A DNA stretch of 64,000 nucleotides. It comes from Rhabdobacter roseus. GTDB taxonomy: Bacteria > Bacteroidota > Bacteroidia > Cytophagales > Spirosomataceae. How positions within the stretch are numbered: position 1 is the stretch's first letter; each line of letters opens with the position of its first letter. The notes beneath the pieces were generated by a model. The model was not told where the DNA came from. It ran no database searches and was given only the letters and a program-made list of their open reading frames with translations. This document shows, in pieces, positions 25,058-33,706 of this stretch. The DNA lies in assembly GCF_014202275.1 (NCBI RefSeq), contig NZ_JACHGF010000004.1:22928-86927 (forward strand), read 5' to 3'. The translations under genes and the position numbers were made by a program.

Positions 25058-27493
25058 ATGTTTCGACTCCCCCGCCTTTTCTTTCTGCTATGTCTGTTTG
25101 GCTTTACCTGGCTAACGGATGATTTTTCCAAAACCGTACAGGAGCGCCTACTGGCCTATCAGCAGTTGTATCCGGCCGAGAAAGCCTACCTGCACCTGGA
25201 CAAAGTAACCTACACCGCCGGGGATACGCTCTGGTTCCGGGCCTACCTGGCCGAAGGTACCCTGCACGCCGTGGATAGTATCAGCAAGGTACTTTACATA
25301 GACCTGGTAGAGAAGCAAAGTGGGCAGGTGGTGGCCCTGCGGCAGCTGCGCATGGAAGAAGGCGCTGGCCGGGGCGACATTACGCTGGCCGATACACTGC
25401 GCAGCGGAGGGTACACGATCCGGGCCTACACCAACTGGATGCGCAATTTTCCGGAGGAATTCTTCTTTCAAAAAGACATCCAGCTTTTCCGTACTGACCA
25501 GCCAGGTACCTCTCCGCCTCCCGCCGCGACCGCGCTGGACCTGCAGTTTTTTCCCGAAGGAGGCGAACTCGTGGCGGGCCTTAACAACCGGGTGGCTTTC
25601 AAAGCCGTAGGCGCTTCCGGGCTGGGCGCTGAGGTGGAAGGATTTATCCTCAACGAATCTACCCGCGATACCGTGGCGGGCTTTCAGAGCCTGCACCTGG
25701 GGATGGGGTACTTTGCCCTCAAGCCGCAGGCCGGGCAGCGCTACACAGTCATGGCCCGACCCGTGGGAGGTACCTACGCCCGATATGCCCTCCCTGCCAT
25801 CAAGCCCGAGGGCTACGTGATGATGGTCGATAACGTCACCAACAAAGCCAATATCCGGGTCTTTGTATTTCAGAACCAGGCCCCTTCCGGGGGCGAAATG
25901 ACGCTGGTGGCGCATACGCGGGGCGCGGTAGCGGCGGTAGCCAAGAGCAAGCCCAGCCAGCAGGGGTTTACGATGAGCATTCCCCGTAAGGATCTTTTGG
26001 AGGGGATCACCCACCTCACGCTTTTTGACGACAAGAACCGGCCCGTCTGCGAGCGGCTGGTTTTTATTGACCACGGCCGTCGGCTCACGATCGAGCTTAA
26101 GCCCAACAAGGCCATCTACCAAACCCGGGAGCGCACGGAGCTGGAAATCACCGTAACCGACACGGCGGGCCTGCCCGTGGAGACCACACTCTCGCTGTCG
26201 GCCACCGACCTGCACCAGACGGCCGAGCGTCCCAACGGCGGTACGCTGGTGTCGTACCTGCTGCTGACTTCGGACCTGGCGGGCTACGTGGAGCAGCCGG
26301 GGGCGTACTTTGATCCAACCAACCGCAACGCCAGCGTGAACCTGGATCTGCTGCTAATGACTCAGGGTTGGCGGCGGTTCCGTTGGGAAGAGGTACTTCA
26401 GGAAAACCTGCCGCCGCCCACGCGCTTTGTGGAGCAAGGGTTTACAATTACTGGACAGGTACTTCGTCCCAACAAAAAATCGCCCGGCGTAGTCAACCTC
26501 ACACTGATGGTGATGGGCCGGGATAGCTCCCAAAGCTTCCTGACCACCGAAACAACCGAAACGGGTGCTTTCCGGGTGTATGATCTGGATTTTCAAGATA
26601 CGACCCGGGTACTGGTACAGGCGGTGAATCAAAAGGGAAACCGAAATCTGAGCCTTCAGATCGACCCCTTCTCGACGCCCCGCGTGACGGTAACCAAGGT
26701 ACCTTTCAACCCGATCTCGTTTGAAGCCGCTGAGCTGGAAGCCTACCTGAAACGCGCCAAAGAGTACCAGGAGATTGAGCGGCAGATCCGGGAGAGTCGG
26801 GAGCGGCTCCTGAAAGAAGTGGTGATCAAAGCCCGCCGAACGCAGGAGCGCGACAGCCGTAAGCTCTACGGCCAGGCCGACGCGACCATCAAGCCTACCC
26901 TGGCCATGGTGTCGGGGGCCATGACGGTCTTCGATCTCATTCAGGGCCGCGTGGCGGGGGTAAACATAACGGGCTCGGGCATGAACGTGACGGTACAGAT
27001 TCGAGGGTCGGCCAATTTCAGTGGGGTGGTGGAACCGTTGTTTTTACTGGATGGAATACCCACCGACAAAAATATGATGTACAACGTATCGGTGTACGAC
27101 GTAGAAAGCATTGATGTGCTAAAAGGCGCTTCGGCGGCCATTTACGGAAGTCGGGCCGGAGGCGGCGTGATTTCCGTCCTTACCAAACGCGGCAACGACC
27201 GCTACGACTGGGCGCAGGATGAAGCCGAGGGGGTCCGTTTGGTGAAGATGGCGGGCTATAGTCCGGAGCGGGAATTTTACGCCCCCCGCTACGATGTGTC
27301 CCGTCCCGAGAACGTGCGCCCCGACTACCGCTCCACGCTGCACTGGGCACCAATGGTAAAAACCGACAAGCAAGGCAAAGCGCGGGTAAGCTACTTCAAT
27401 ACCGATGCCAGTACCCAGGTAGGGGTGCGGGTAGAAGGGCTGACGTGGTCGGGCTTGCCGGGCTCGGCGGAAGTGAAGTACGAAGTACGGTAA
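25058..27493 (+). CDS. MG2-like macroglobulin/TonB-plug domain protein without a beta-barrel
   Basis: An 811-residue exported protein. After a hydrophobic signal (RLFFLLCLFGFTWL) comes a macroglobulin MG2-like domain (AEKAYLHLDKVTYTAGDTLWFRAYL), several immunoglobulin-like beta domains, a coiled, charged linker (KRAKEYQEIERQIRESRERL), and then a SusC-type plug domain (FLLDGIPTDKNMMYN, DVLKGASAAIYGSRAGGGVI). It ends in another beta domain with PMVKTDKQGKARVSYFNTD. There is no beta-barrel, so it cannot be a transporter itself. The family is common in Bacteroidota near TonB systems; a role as an outer-membrane-associated assembly or protease-like factor is speculative. Confidence 0.75.
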   Translation: MFRLPRLFFLLCLFGFTWLTDDFSKTVQERLLAYQQLYPAEKAYLHLDKVTYTAGDTLWFRAYLAEGTLHAVDSISKVLYIDLVEKQSGQVVALRQLRMEEGAGRGDITLADTLRSGGYTIRAYTNWMRNFPEEFFFQKDIQLFRTDQPGTSPPPAATALDLQFFPEGGELVAGLNNRVAFKAVGASGLGAEVEGFILNESTRDTVAGFQSLHLGMGYFALKPQAGQRYTVMARPVGGTYARYALPAIKPEGYVMMVDNVTNKANIRVFVFQNQAPSGGEMTLVAHTRGAVAAVAKSKPSQQGFTMSIPRKDLLEGITHLTLFDDKNRPVCERLVFIDHGRRLTIELKPNKAIYQTRERTELEITVTDTAGLPVETTLSLSATDLHQTAERPNGGTLVSYLLLTSDLAGYVEQPGAYFDPTNRNASVNLDLLLMTQGWRRFRWEEVLQENLPPPTRFVEQGFTITGQVLRPNKKSPGVVNLTLMVMGRDSSQSFLTTETTETGAFRVYDLDFQDTTRVLVQAVNQKGNRNLSLQIDPFSTPRVTVTKVPFNPISFEAAELEAYLKRAKEYQEIERQIRESRERLLKEVVIKARRTQERDSRKLYGQADATIKPTLAMVSGAMTVFDLIQGRVAGVNITGSGMNVTVQIRGSANFSGVVEPLFLLDGIPTDKNMMYNVSVYDVESIDVLKGASAAIYGSRAGGGVISVLTKRGNDRYDWAQDEAEGVRLVKMAGYSPEREFYAPRYDVSRPENVRPDYRSTLHWAPMVKTDKQGKARVSYFNTDASTQVGVRVEGLTWSGLPGSAEVKYEVR

Positions 27494-27540
27494 AAAGAGC
27501 AGCGCGCCGATTCTTCAAAAGAAATCGACGCGCTGCTGTA
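27494..27540. terminator. Shared terminator between convergent genes
   Basis: The stem AGCAGCGCG (27498-27506) pairs with CGCGCTGCT (27529-27537), and an imperfect upper stem around CGATT/AATCG extends it. On the minus strand it is followed by CTTTTTACC, so it best serves the DUF3127 gene; on the plus strand the T-tract is poor. Confidence 0.7.
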
Positions 27541-27551
27541 AGTATATTTCC

Positions 27552-27902
27552 TTAAAAAGGCAGGTCGTCCGAATCCTCTTCTGAGAAGGTCGTCACCGGC
27601 GGGAAGTTGGGCTCACTGGAGGCTCCTGCCGGGGTACTTCCGGCTTTTTCTACTTTCCAGGCCTTTACTTCGGTGTACCAGCGGCCGTTGTACTCCCGGC
27701 TTTCTATATCGATGGAGGCCGTCACGGAGTCGCCTACCTTCAGATTGAACTGATCAATTTTATCACCCCACATCGTAATGCATACTTTGCGCGGGTACTG
27801 GGCCGGAATTTCCAGGACGAATTCCTGCTTGCGCCACGTACCGTTTTTTCCTTGTCCCGACACTTCGGGTAATAGTGAAATCACTGCTCCGGTTAATTCC
27901 AT
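27552..27902 (-). CDS. DUF3127 OB-fold protein with SSB-like acidic tail
   Basis: A 116-residue DUF3127 protein with a predicted OB-fold (LTGAVISLLPEVSGQGKNGTWRKQEFVLEI, shown in part; YNGRWYTEVKAWKVE), a short linker, and an acidic, aromatic C-terminus DSDDLPF. The tip closely resembles the SSB C-terminal peptide (acidic residues then Pro-Phe) that recruits repair and replication proteins. The family is conserved in Bacteroidota and of undefined function. The tail makes a ssDNA-binding accessory role plausible (inference). Its minus-strand terminator lies directly downstream. Confidence 0.75.
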   Translation of the reverse strand: MELTGAVISLLPEVSGQGKNGTWRKQEFVLEIPAQYPRKVCITMWGDKIDQFNLKVGDSVTASIDIESREYNGRWYTEVKAWKVEKAGSTPAGASSEPNFPPVTTFSEEDSDDLPF

Positions 27903-27991
27903 GCTGCTGGATGGTTTTGAATATTCGCGAATAAAAGGTATTACAATAGGTAGTCAAAAGTACGACTTTTCGGGCGGTTCACCAAAAGTAC

Positions 27992-29131
27992 CTAGCCAAT
28001 CGCCTGCGCCAGATCTTCGATCAAATCCTCGACATCTTCTACGCCCACGCTGAGGCGAATGAGTGTGTCTTTCAGGCCCGCCTGGGCGCGTTCGGCGGCC
28101 GGAATGCTGGCGTGGGTCATGCTGGCCGGGTGCGTACAAAGCGACTCCACTCCGCCCAGGGACTCCCCCAGGGAGAAAACCTGGAGATTTTCCATGACCC
28201 GCACGGCTTCTTCGTATACGTCTCCCCGAAGCTCGAAAGAAACCATCCCGCCAAAGGCCCGCATTTGGCGGGCGGCCAGCTCGTGGCCGGGGTGGGAAGG
28301 AAGGCCGGGGTAGTACACGCGCCCTACTTTGGGGTGTTCGTGCAGCCAATGAGCTACCCGTACGGCATTTTCGCAGTGGCGCTGCATGCGCAGGTGCAGC
28401 GTTTTAAGCCCCCGAAGTACCAAAAAACAATCTTGCGGCCCCGGTACCGCCCCGCTGGCGTTCTGGATAAAAGCCAGCTGCTGCGCCAGCTCGTCGTCGT
28501 TCAGCACCAGCGCGCCCATCACGGTGTCGGAGTGGCCGCCCAGGTACTTGGTCACGGAGTGCATGACCACGTCAGCCCCCAGGTCCAGGGGCGTTTGGAG
28601 GTAGGGCGACGCAAAGGTATTGTCCACCACGCTCATGATCCCGCGCGCGCGCGCCAGTGCCGCAACAGCCGCTACGTCGATGATCTTCAGCAGAGGATTC
28701 GTGGGTGTTTCAATCCAGATCATCCGGGTTTGGTCGGTGATTGCCGCCTCCACGGTACCGGCCTGGCTCATATCCACAAACCGAAACACCAGTCCAAAGG
28801 GCTCAAAGATCCGTTTCATGATACGGTAAGTACCCCCGTAGAGATCGTTGGTAGCTATGATTTCGTCGCCGGGTCGAAAGAGCTTTAGTACGGCGTCGGT
28901 GGCGGCCAGGCCCGAGGCGTAGCAAATACCGTGTTTGCCGTTTTCGAGCGCCGCCAGGGCTTTTTGCAACGCCGTGCGCGTAGGATTGTGGGTACGCGAG
29001 TATTCGTAGCCCTTGTGCTTGCCGGGGCTTTCCTGCACGTAGGTGGAAGTCTGGTAAATGGGCGTCATGATGGCGCCGGTGGTGGGGTCGGGTTCTACGC
29101 CGGCGTGTATGGCTTTGGTTCCGAAACGCAT
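27992..29131 (-). CDS. Trans-sulfuration PLP enzyme (cystathionine gamma-synthase/lyase family)
   Basis: A 379-residue enzyme of the Cys/Met metabolism PLP family. The PLP lysine is Lys195 in HSVTKYLGGH; other family blocks are YEYSRTHNPTR, ASGLAATDAVL, NDLYGGTYR, ETPTNPLL, VVDNTFASPYLQ, and the C-terminal SLGGVESLCTHPASMTHA. It could be cystathionine gamma-synthase, gamma-lyase or beta-lyase; residues that separate these are not decisive by eye, so no gene symbol is given. It is likely monocistronic. The TAG stop lies within the iterated motif (TAGGTACTT on the minus strand). Confidence 0.9.
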   Translation of the reverse strand: MRFGTKAIHAGVEPDPTTGAIMTPIYQTSTYVQESPGKHKGYEYSRTHNPTRTALQKALAALENGKHGICYASGLAATDAVLKLFRPGDEIIATNDLYGGTYRIMKRIFEPFGLVFRFVDMSQAGTVEAAITDQTRMIWIETPTNPLLKIIDVAAVAALARARGIMSVVDNTFASPYLQTPLDLGADVVMHSVTKYLGGHSDTVMGALVLNDDELAQQLAFIQNASGAVPGPQDCFLVLRGLKTLHLRMQRHCENAVRVAHWLHEHPKVGRVYYPGLPSHPGHELAARQMRAFGGMVSFELRGDVYEEAVRVMENLQVFSLGESLGGVESLCTHPASMTHASIPAAERAQAGLKDTLIRLSVGVEDVEDLIEDLAQAIG

Positions 29132-29284
29132 GAATACGGGAATTAGGAATAATGGCTAAAAAAAATACGAAAAGGCACGATTATTACGTCTCCTTACTAA
29201 ACTCTTTTCATCCGGGAAATTGTTTAAAACGTAGGTGAGTACGATGGCCGTATTTTTCCTGCTAGCAAAATAATCAAAATACCC

Positions 29285-29980
29285 TTGTCCAGCTTACTTC
29301 TTCGAAAATATCCACTTCCGGTACTTTTAAGTACCTCCATGACGTTGCTGCCCGTGCTCACGAGCTCGCTCATGGCGGGTTGGGCCATTACGCACGAGCC
29401 AATACTGGCGGGCTGGGCCATGTCCGACTGGACCTGGCTGACGGTGGTTCTTACCTTAGGCTCGGGGCTGGGAATAGTACCTCCTACTTTTCTGGCGCTG
29501 GTTTTTGGGTACTTCATTGGCTGGACTTCACTACCCTTGCTTTTTTCCCTCAACATGGGAGCCATTGCGCTGGTGTACGGCCTGGCGCGCTGGATACAGC
29601 CCGCCGGGTTGCTGGAGTACCTTCAGGCGGCTTATCCCAAGGTGCAGCGGCTGCTGCTGCGCTTCAGAGGCAACCAGCTTCGGCTGATCTTTTTTGCCAA
29701 GCTCTCCCCGGTACTTCCCTTTGCGGTTGTGAACTTGCTTTTCTCGCTGGCGGGAGCCAGTTTTCGTAAAATACTACTCGGAGGAGCCATGGGCATGGTG
29801 CCTCGTACGCTCATGGCGGTTTGGGCCGGAACGCAGGCGCGTGAAATCAGGTACCTGTTGGAGAACCCCAACGAAGGGGTGGGAGCCCAGGTACTTCTGC
29901 TGGTCCTGCTACTCGTTTCAACGGTCGGGATTGGTTGGTTTTTTAGAGACAAAGAAAAAAGTACCTCCGCCGAATCGTAG
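29285..29980 (+). CDS. VTT/TVP38-TMEM64 family membrane protein
   Basis: A 231-residue inner-membrane protein of the DedA/VTT (SNARE-associated) group, with about six hydrophobic segments and the core pattern LVFGYFIGW...FAKLSPVLPFAVVNLLFSLAG (shown in parts) that includes the reentrant Pro-rich loop. Such proteins are implicated in lipid scrambling or transport. The start is uncertain: a TTG at 29285 keeps the LLRKYPLPVLL stretch that fits the family, while the ATG at 29339 would delete it. The gene begins inside a near-palindromic pair of the iterated motif (29320-29335). Confidence 0.8.
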   Translation: MSSLLLRKYPLPVLLSTSMTLLPVLTSSLMAGWAITHEPILAGWAMSDWTWLTVVLTLGSGLGIVPPTFLALVFGYFIGWTSLPLLFSLNMGAIALVYGLARWIQPAGLLEYLQAAYPKVQRLLLRFRGNQLRLIFFAKLSPVLPFAVVNLLFSLAGASFRKILLGGAMGMVPRTLMAVWAGTQAREIRYLLENPNEGVGAQVLLLVLLLVSTVGIGWFFRDKEKSTSAES

Positions 29981-30023
29981 CGGAACGTACTATTTTTGAA
30001 GCAAGAGATAAGTACCTACCTGG

Positions 30024-30458
30024 CTAGCGATCGTGGTTTTTGGCCCACTCGTCCATCGACAATCGGCCGGAGCCCACGATGGCAAAGGTAATCACCAGCC
30101 CAAGTACCAATACCGACAACCATAGCTCGGAGTTGAGGTAGGAAAAGCCCTGCCGCAGATTGATAAAGAACACCGCCACGATCAATATGGGGATCTGGAT
30201 CAGACAAGCCAGGCGCGTGAGGGTACCTAGCGCAATAAGAAAACCCCCAAATAAGTGCGCAAAGGCCACGATATGTACCGCCATCACCGACCACAGATCG
30301 AAGTGCAGGCCATTCATGAGCTCCGATAAGCGCGTGGTGTCACTAATAAAGCTAATCCCTTTGACGAAGAGCAAGACGCCCAGTCCGATCCGAACCAGGT
30401 CCATCCAGGCGGGATGATGCGTATCCCCCCAATGTTCGATGCGTTGTACAATGTTCAT
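30024..30458 (-). CDS. DoxX-family membrane protein
   Basis: A 144-residue four-helix membrane protein of the DoxX/DoxD-like family (LVRIGLGVLLFVKGISFI in the first helix, VAFAHLFGGFLIALG, LIQIPILIVAVFFINL). Family members are linked to redox or respiratory-chain-related processes, mostly without a defined reaction. The upstream TTG at 30467 would add three residues; the ATG at 30458 is preferred. It is divergent from nothing obvious and probably monocistronic. Confidence 0.8.
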   Translation of the reverse strand: MNIVQRIEHWGDTHHPAWMDLVRIGLGVLLFVKGISFISDTTRLSELMNGLHFDLWSVMAVHIVAFAHLFGGFLIALGTLTRLACLIQIPILIVAVFFINLRQGFSYLNSELWLSVLVLGLVITFAIVGSGRLSMDEWAKNHDR

Positions 30459-30524
30459 AACTCTCAACGGTTTGATTTGAAGAAAGTTACGCCTTAATTA
30501 GAAAAGAATCAAGAATTAATTTTA

Positions 30525-31322
30525 TTATTTCAAGGTACCTGCCAGGTACTCGGCTACTTTCTCTACCAAATGCGTATGCCCGCTTGGCAGCGTTACGCTT
30601 TGTGCTTCGGGAAGCTGCCGGGCCAGTACGGCCAGGTCTTGGGTGCGTAGCATACGGTCGTATTGGCCGGTAAAAAGAAAAAGGGCAACGCCGTGCGGCC
30701 GAAGCCGCTGGATCAGAGAGGGAATAGCAAACCGCAAGCCACGAAACGTCAGCCAGGACCGATAAATGAGCAGACGCCGTTCGGGCGTGGCGAGCATGTG
30801 CCGCGTAAAGCGAAGCAAACTACCCGGAAGTACCCCTGCTTTCTGAAGGACCTCCGCGGTACCCAGCAGCGGACTAGGGTACTTGATAATGGCCCGGAAG
30901 AGCAGACGCGTGGGGGCGAAGCGGGTAGCGAGGCTGTACAGAACGTGCTCCCGAACGCCATCGGGGGCAATCAGGTAAGCGCGGTCGATCAGGTGGGGGA
31001 AGGCTTCCAGGGTAGCCAGCGCCAGGCGCCCGCCCAGGCTGAAGCCCACCACATCAAAGCGCTGGATGTGGTGCTGACGCAGAAAGTCCTGTAGGTACTT
31101 CTGCCAAAGTACCTTGTTAAGCACGTTTCGGTTGGAGAAGGTACCCTCAGGGCCCATCCCTCCGCTCTGGCCGTGAAAGGGGAGGTCGAAGGCGTAGAGG
31201 GTATAGTAGTCGCCCAAACACTCGGCAAAAGACGCATAGCCGCTGGCTCCGTCCTGACCAATGCCGTGAAAAGCCAGTAAGGTGCGCGGGCCGTGCCCAA
31301 AGCGGTGGCAATACAGGTACAT
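30525..31322 (-). CDS. Alpha/beta-fold hydrolase
   Basis: A 265-residue single-domain alpha/beta hydrolase. The oxyanion region is LLAFHGIGQDG, the nucleophile elbow is GFSLGG with Ser95, the likely acid is the Asp in FTGQYDRMLR, and the base is the His in PSGHTHLVEK. There is no signal peptide, so it is cytoplasmic. Substrate unknown; it resembles small ester or lactone hydrolases. The closest neighbours give no pathway context. Confidence 0.85.
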   Translation of the reverse strand: MYLYCHRFGHGPRTLLAFHGIGQDGASGYASFAECLGDYYTLYAFDLPFHGQSGGMGPEGTFSNRNVLNKVLWQKYLQDFLRQHHIQRFDVVGFSLGGRLALATLEAFPHLIDRAYLIAPDGVREHVLYSLATRFAPTRLLFRAIIKYPSPLLGTAEVLQKAGVLPGSLLRFTRHMLATPERRLLIYRSWLTFRGLRFAIPSLIQRLRPHGVALFLFTGQYDRMLRTQDLAVLARQLPEAQSVTLPSGHTHLVEKVAEYLAGTLK

Positions 31323-31419
31323 GGTGAGTCTTGAATGCCGCTACCGAGCGCCGAATATGAGGTTAGAAGTGGGTACCTAAGAGGGGGTAGTTAGCGAGGT
31401 AGGCGTATCCGTTTTAGCC

Positions 31420-32349
31420 TTAGATAGATTGCTGTTGCTGTACCTTCCTGACGTAGTCTTCGGTGACCCCTGCCAAATGGGCTATTTCAGACATAGTGAA
31501 TTGGTTTGCAAGTAGGAGCCGCGTTACAAACTCATAGCTCTTTTGTTCTGCCCCTTCTTCACGCCCCTTTTCAATCCCGTAGTCGAAGCCCTCCTTTCAT
31601 TCCAGCATCTTGATGGTTTCAATGATTCCCATAGCTTGATCATTTCCGGTTAACCGATCCATTTCCTGATCAAATTTACGATTTATTTCGGGGTTTTCAA
31701 GGTACACAAAGGTCTTTAAAAAGAACAGAAAGCGACGTATCTGCTCGCTGTCGTAGCGTCCGCTATGGATTAGCGCCCGGGCAATGGTCAGGCGCTGCTC
31801 GCCCAGCTCCTCCTCAGGAATTTTATCCATCAGTAAGGCCTTTTGGGCAGCTAGTACGATCAAGGCAAAGGGATTATGGATGGCCAGCAACTCTTCCTGG
31901 CTGTGATCCAGAATGTGGTAGGTATTGTAGCGGTAGTGAATCTCGGTGCCAAAAAAATGGTAGCGGAAAGTACTGTCTTCGGGTGGGCGTGCCGGGCCCG
32001 TAAATACCGCCAAAGCCGTAACAGGTACCTGATAACGATCAAAGATACGGTCGAAGTAGGTGAACATACGCTGCGCAAAAAGAGGGTCCGTTTTGGCCTG
32101 AATCTCGATGTGAATAAGTACCCACTCTTCGTGGCCGTCCTGCGAGTATACTTTCGCCAGCATGTCCACAAACCGGCTTCCGCCCTGTTTTTCCAGCTCC
32201 GGGAAAAGCTCACTCAATTCTTTATCCATAAACTCAAATCCCCGATCCATATCAAAAAGCGAATCGGCATTGGGAAAAAAGAAGCGAAGTAGGTCCGGGA
32301 AAGCTTCCTCAAAGGCGCTTTTCAGCAGTATGTCGTTTTTCTTGCGCAT
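31420..32349 (-). pseudogene. Rpn/PD-(D/E)XK-type nuclease-family gene interrupted by an in-frame TGA
   Basis: The first 250 residues (32349 down to 31600) encode a Rpn-like PD-(D/E)XK protein: FVDMLAKVY supplies the acidic residue and VLIHIEIQAK the ExQ motif. A TGA at 31597-31599 then stops translation, but the same frame continues for 58 codons as KEGFDYGIEKGREEGAEQK, then FVTRLLLANQFTMSEIAHLAG and a helix ending in VRKVQQQQSI, with a TAA at 31420. This C-terminal charged EGxxxG segment plus a small HTH-like end is exactly what the intact relative at 45939 has. A single TGG-to-TGA change is the simplest cause. The catalytic half could still be made as a truncated protein. Confidence 0.8.
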
Positions 32350-32427
32350 CGGGATTGTATAAATACAAACACCAGGAGACTATTCTTCAAAAGAGAAAAA
32401 TAGCTCCTGGCGCTCGGCGTAGGTACC

Positions 32428-33502
32428 TTAGGATTCCATCAGGTACGCTTTGATGAAATCATTGATCTCGCCGTTGAGGACAGCGTCCGTGTTAGACGTT
32501 TGGTAGTCGGTACGGTGGTCCTTCACGCGGCGGTCGTCCAGGACGTAGCTGCGGATCTGCGAGCCCCACTCGATTTTGCGCTTGGAGGCTTCCACTTCGG
32601 CGCGGGCGGCGTTGCGTTTTTCGAGCTCGATCTGGTACAGCCGCGACTTCAGGAGCCGGATCGCGACCTCCTTGTTCATGAGCTGGGAACGCTCCTGCTG
32701 GCAGGCAATGACGATCCCCGAGGGCTTGTGGTGCAGTCGTACGGCCGTTTCTACCTTGTTTACGTTTTGCCCTCCGGCACCACCCGAGCGGTAAGTGTCC
32801 CAGGTAATATCGGCGGGGTTCACGTCGATCTCGATGTCGTCGTTGGCCAGAGGGTACACGTAGACCGACGTAAAGGACGTATGCCGACGGGCGTTGGAGT
32901 CGAAGGGCGAAATCCGAACCAGCCGGTGTACGCCGTTTTCGGATTTCAGGTTGCCGTAGGCGTACTCTCCGTCGATTTCGAGGGTCACGGATTTTACCCC
33001 GGCTACATCGCCATCCTGGATGTCAACCTCCCGCACTTTGTAGCCGTTTTTCTCGGCCCACATGATGTACATGCGCATGAGCATCGAGGCCCAGTCTTGC
33101 GACTCGGTCCCCCCCGCGCCGGCGTTGATCTCGATGACGGCGGGTAGCTCATCACCTTCTTCGCCCATCATTTTCCGGAACTCAATTTCTTCCAGTTTGG
33201 CCGTGAGTTTACGGCCTTCTTCGTCTACTTCTTCTTCGGTGGCTTCGTCGGCTTCGTAAAACTCCCAGATGGTGTCCAGGTCGTCGCGCAGGCGCGCTAG
33301 TTCCTCATAGCCGTTGGTCCAGAATTTTAGCCCGCGGATTTCCTTCATTACCTGCTCGGCCCGGGCCGAGTCGGTCCAGAACTCGGGCTGGGCGGTTTGC
33401 TGCTCGAGGTCGTTTAGTTGTTTTTTTCGGTTACCGTAGTCAAAGGTACCTCCCCAAGGCCTCAACTCTGGCCTTCAAGTCTTTCAATTGTTCGAGTGTC
33501 AT
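32428..33502 (-). CDS. prfB: Peptide chain release factor 2 with programmed +1 frameshift
   Basis: RF2 recognises UGA and UAA stop codons. The gene starts at the ATG at 33502; twenty codons on, an in-frame TGA (33442-33440) follows CTT, preceded by the Shine-Dalgarno-like GGGGAGG: the classic autoregulatory +1 frameshift site. After the shift the frame reads [13 protein letters not shown] and continues to 32428, giving about 357 residues, the normal RF2 length. The stop-recognition motif SPF is in [13 protein letters not shown], and the catalytic GGQ in [13 protein letters not shown]. Low RF2 should favour the shift and more RF2. It is divergent from lpdA. Confidence 0.95.
33439..33456 (-). 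promoter_or_regulatory. prfB programmed +1 frameshift site
   Basis: On the minus strand the sequence is GGGGAGG-TAC-CTT-TGA-C: internal Shine-Dalgarno, three-base spacer, slippery CTT and the TGA with a following C that makes it a weak stop. The +1 shift skips the T at 33442 and continues with GAC (Asp). The Shine-Dalgarno/slippery stretch overlaps AGGTACCTT, a variant of the iterated motif. Confidence 0.93.
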
Positions 33503-33547
33503 ACAGGATGCGAACTTTTTGGTGAATCAAATGATTTTCAATGGCAA

Positions 33548-33555
33548 CAAAGATA
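33548..33555 (-). promoter_or_regulatory. Probable -7 box of prfB
   Basis: On the minus strand this reads TATCTTTG, a perfect TAnnTTTG box, 46 bases upstream of the prfB ATG. No good -33 TTG is visible at the usual distance. Confidence 0.5.
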
Positions 33556-33652
33556 GCAACAATTTAGCTGGGACGCCGGATTTGTGCCCTAACCCCCCTG
33601 ATTTGTGCGTTAGACCGCCCGGCTTAGGTGTAGGCATTCCCGCAAATCGTCT

Positions 33653-33660
33653 TAACTTTG
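33653..33660 (+). promoter_or_regulatory. Probable -7 box of lpdA
   Basis: TAACTTTG, a perfect TAnnTTTG box, 47 bases upstream of the lpdA ATG. The -33 region has no clear TTTG. Confidence 0.5.
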
Positions 33661-33706
33661 CAACGTTTTTTCTGTAAAACCATTTTTACCTATAAACCAC
33701 TAAAAA

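Noticed and set aside
33419-33465. Starting prfB at the upstream-most in-frame codon of the main frame (33465)
   Set aside because: The residues before DYGN are read from the wrong frame; the true N-terminus lies in the other frame, ahead of the TGA frameshift site.
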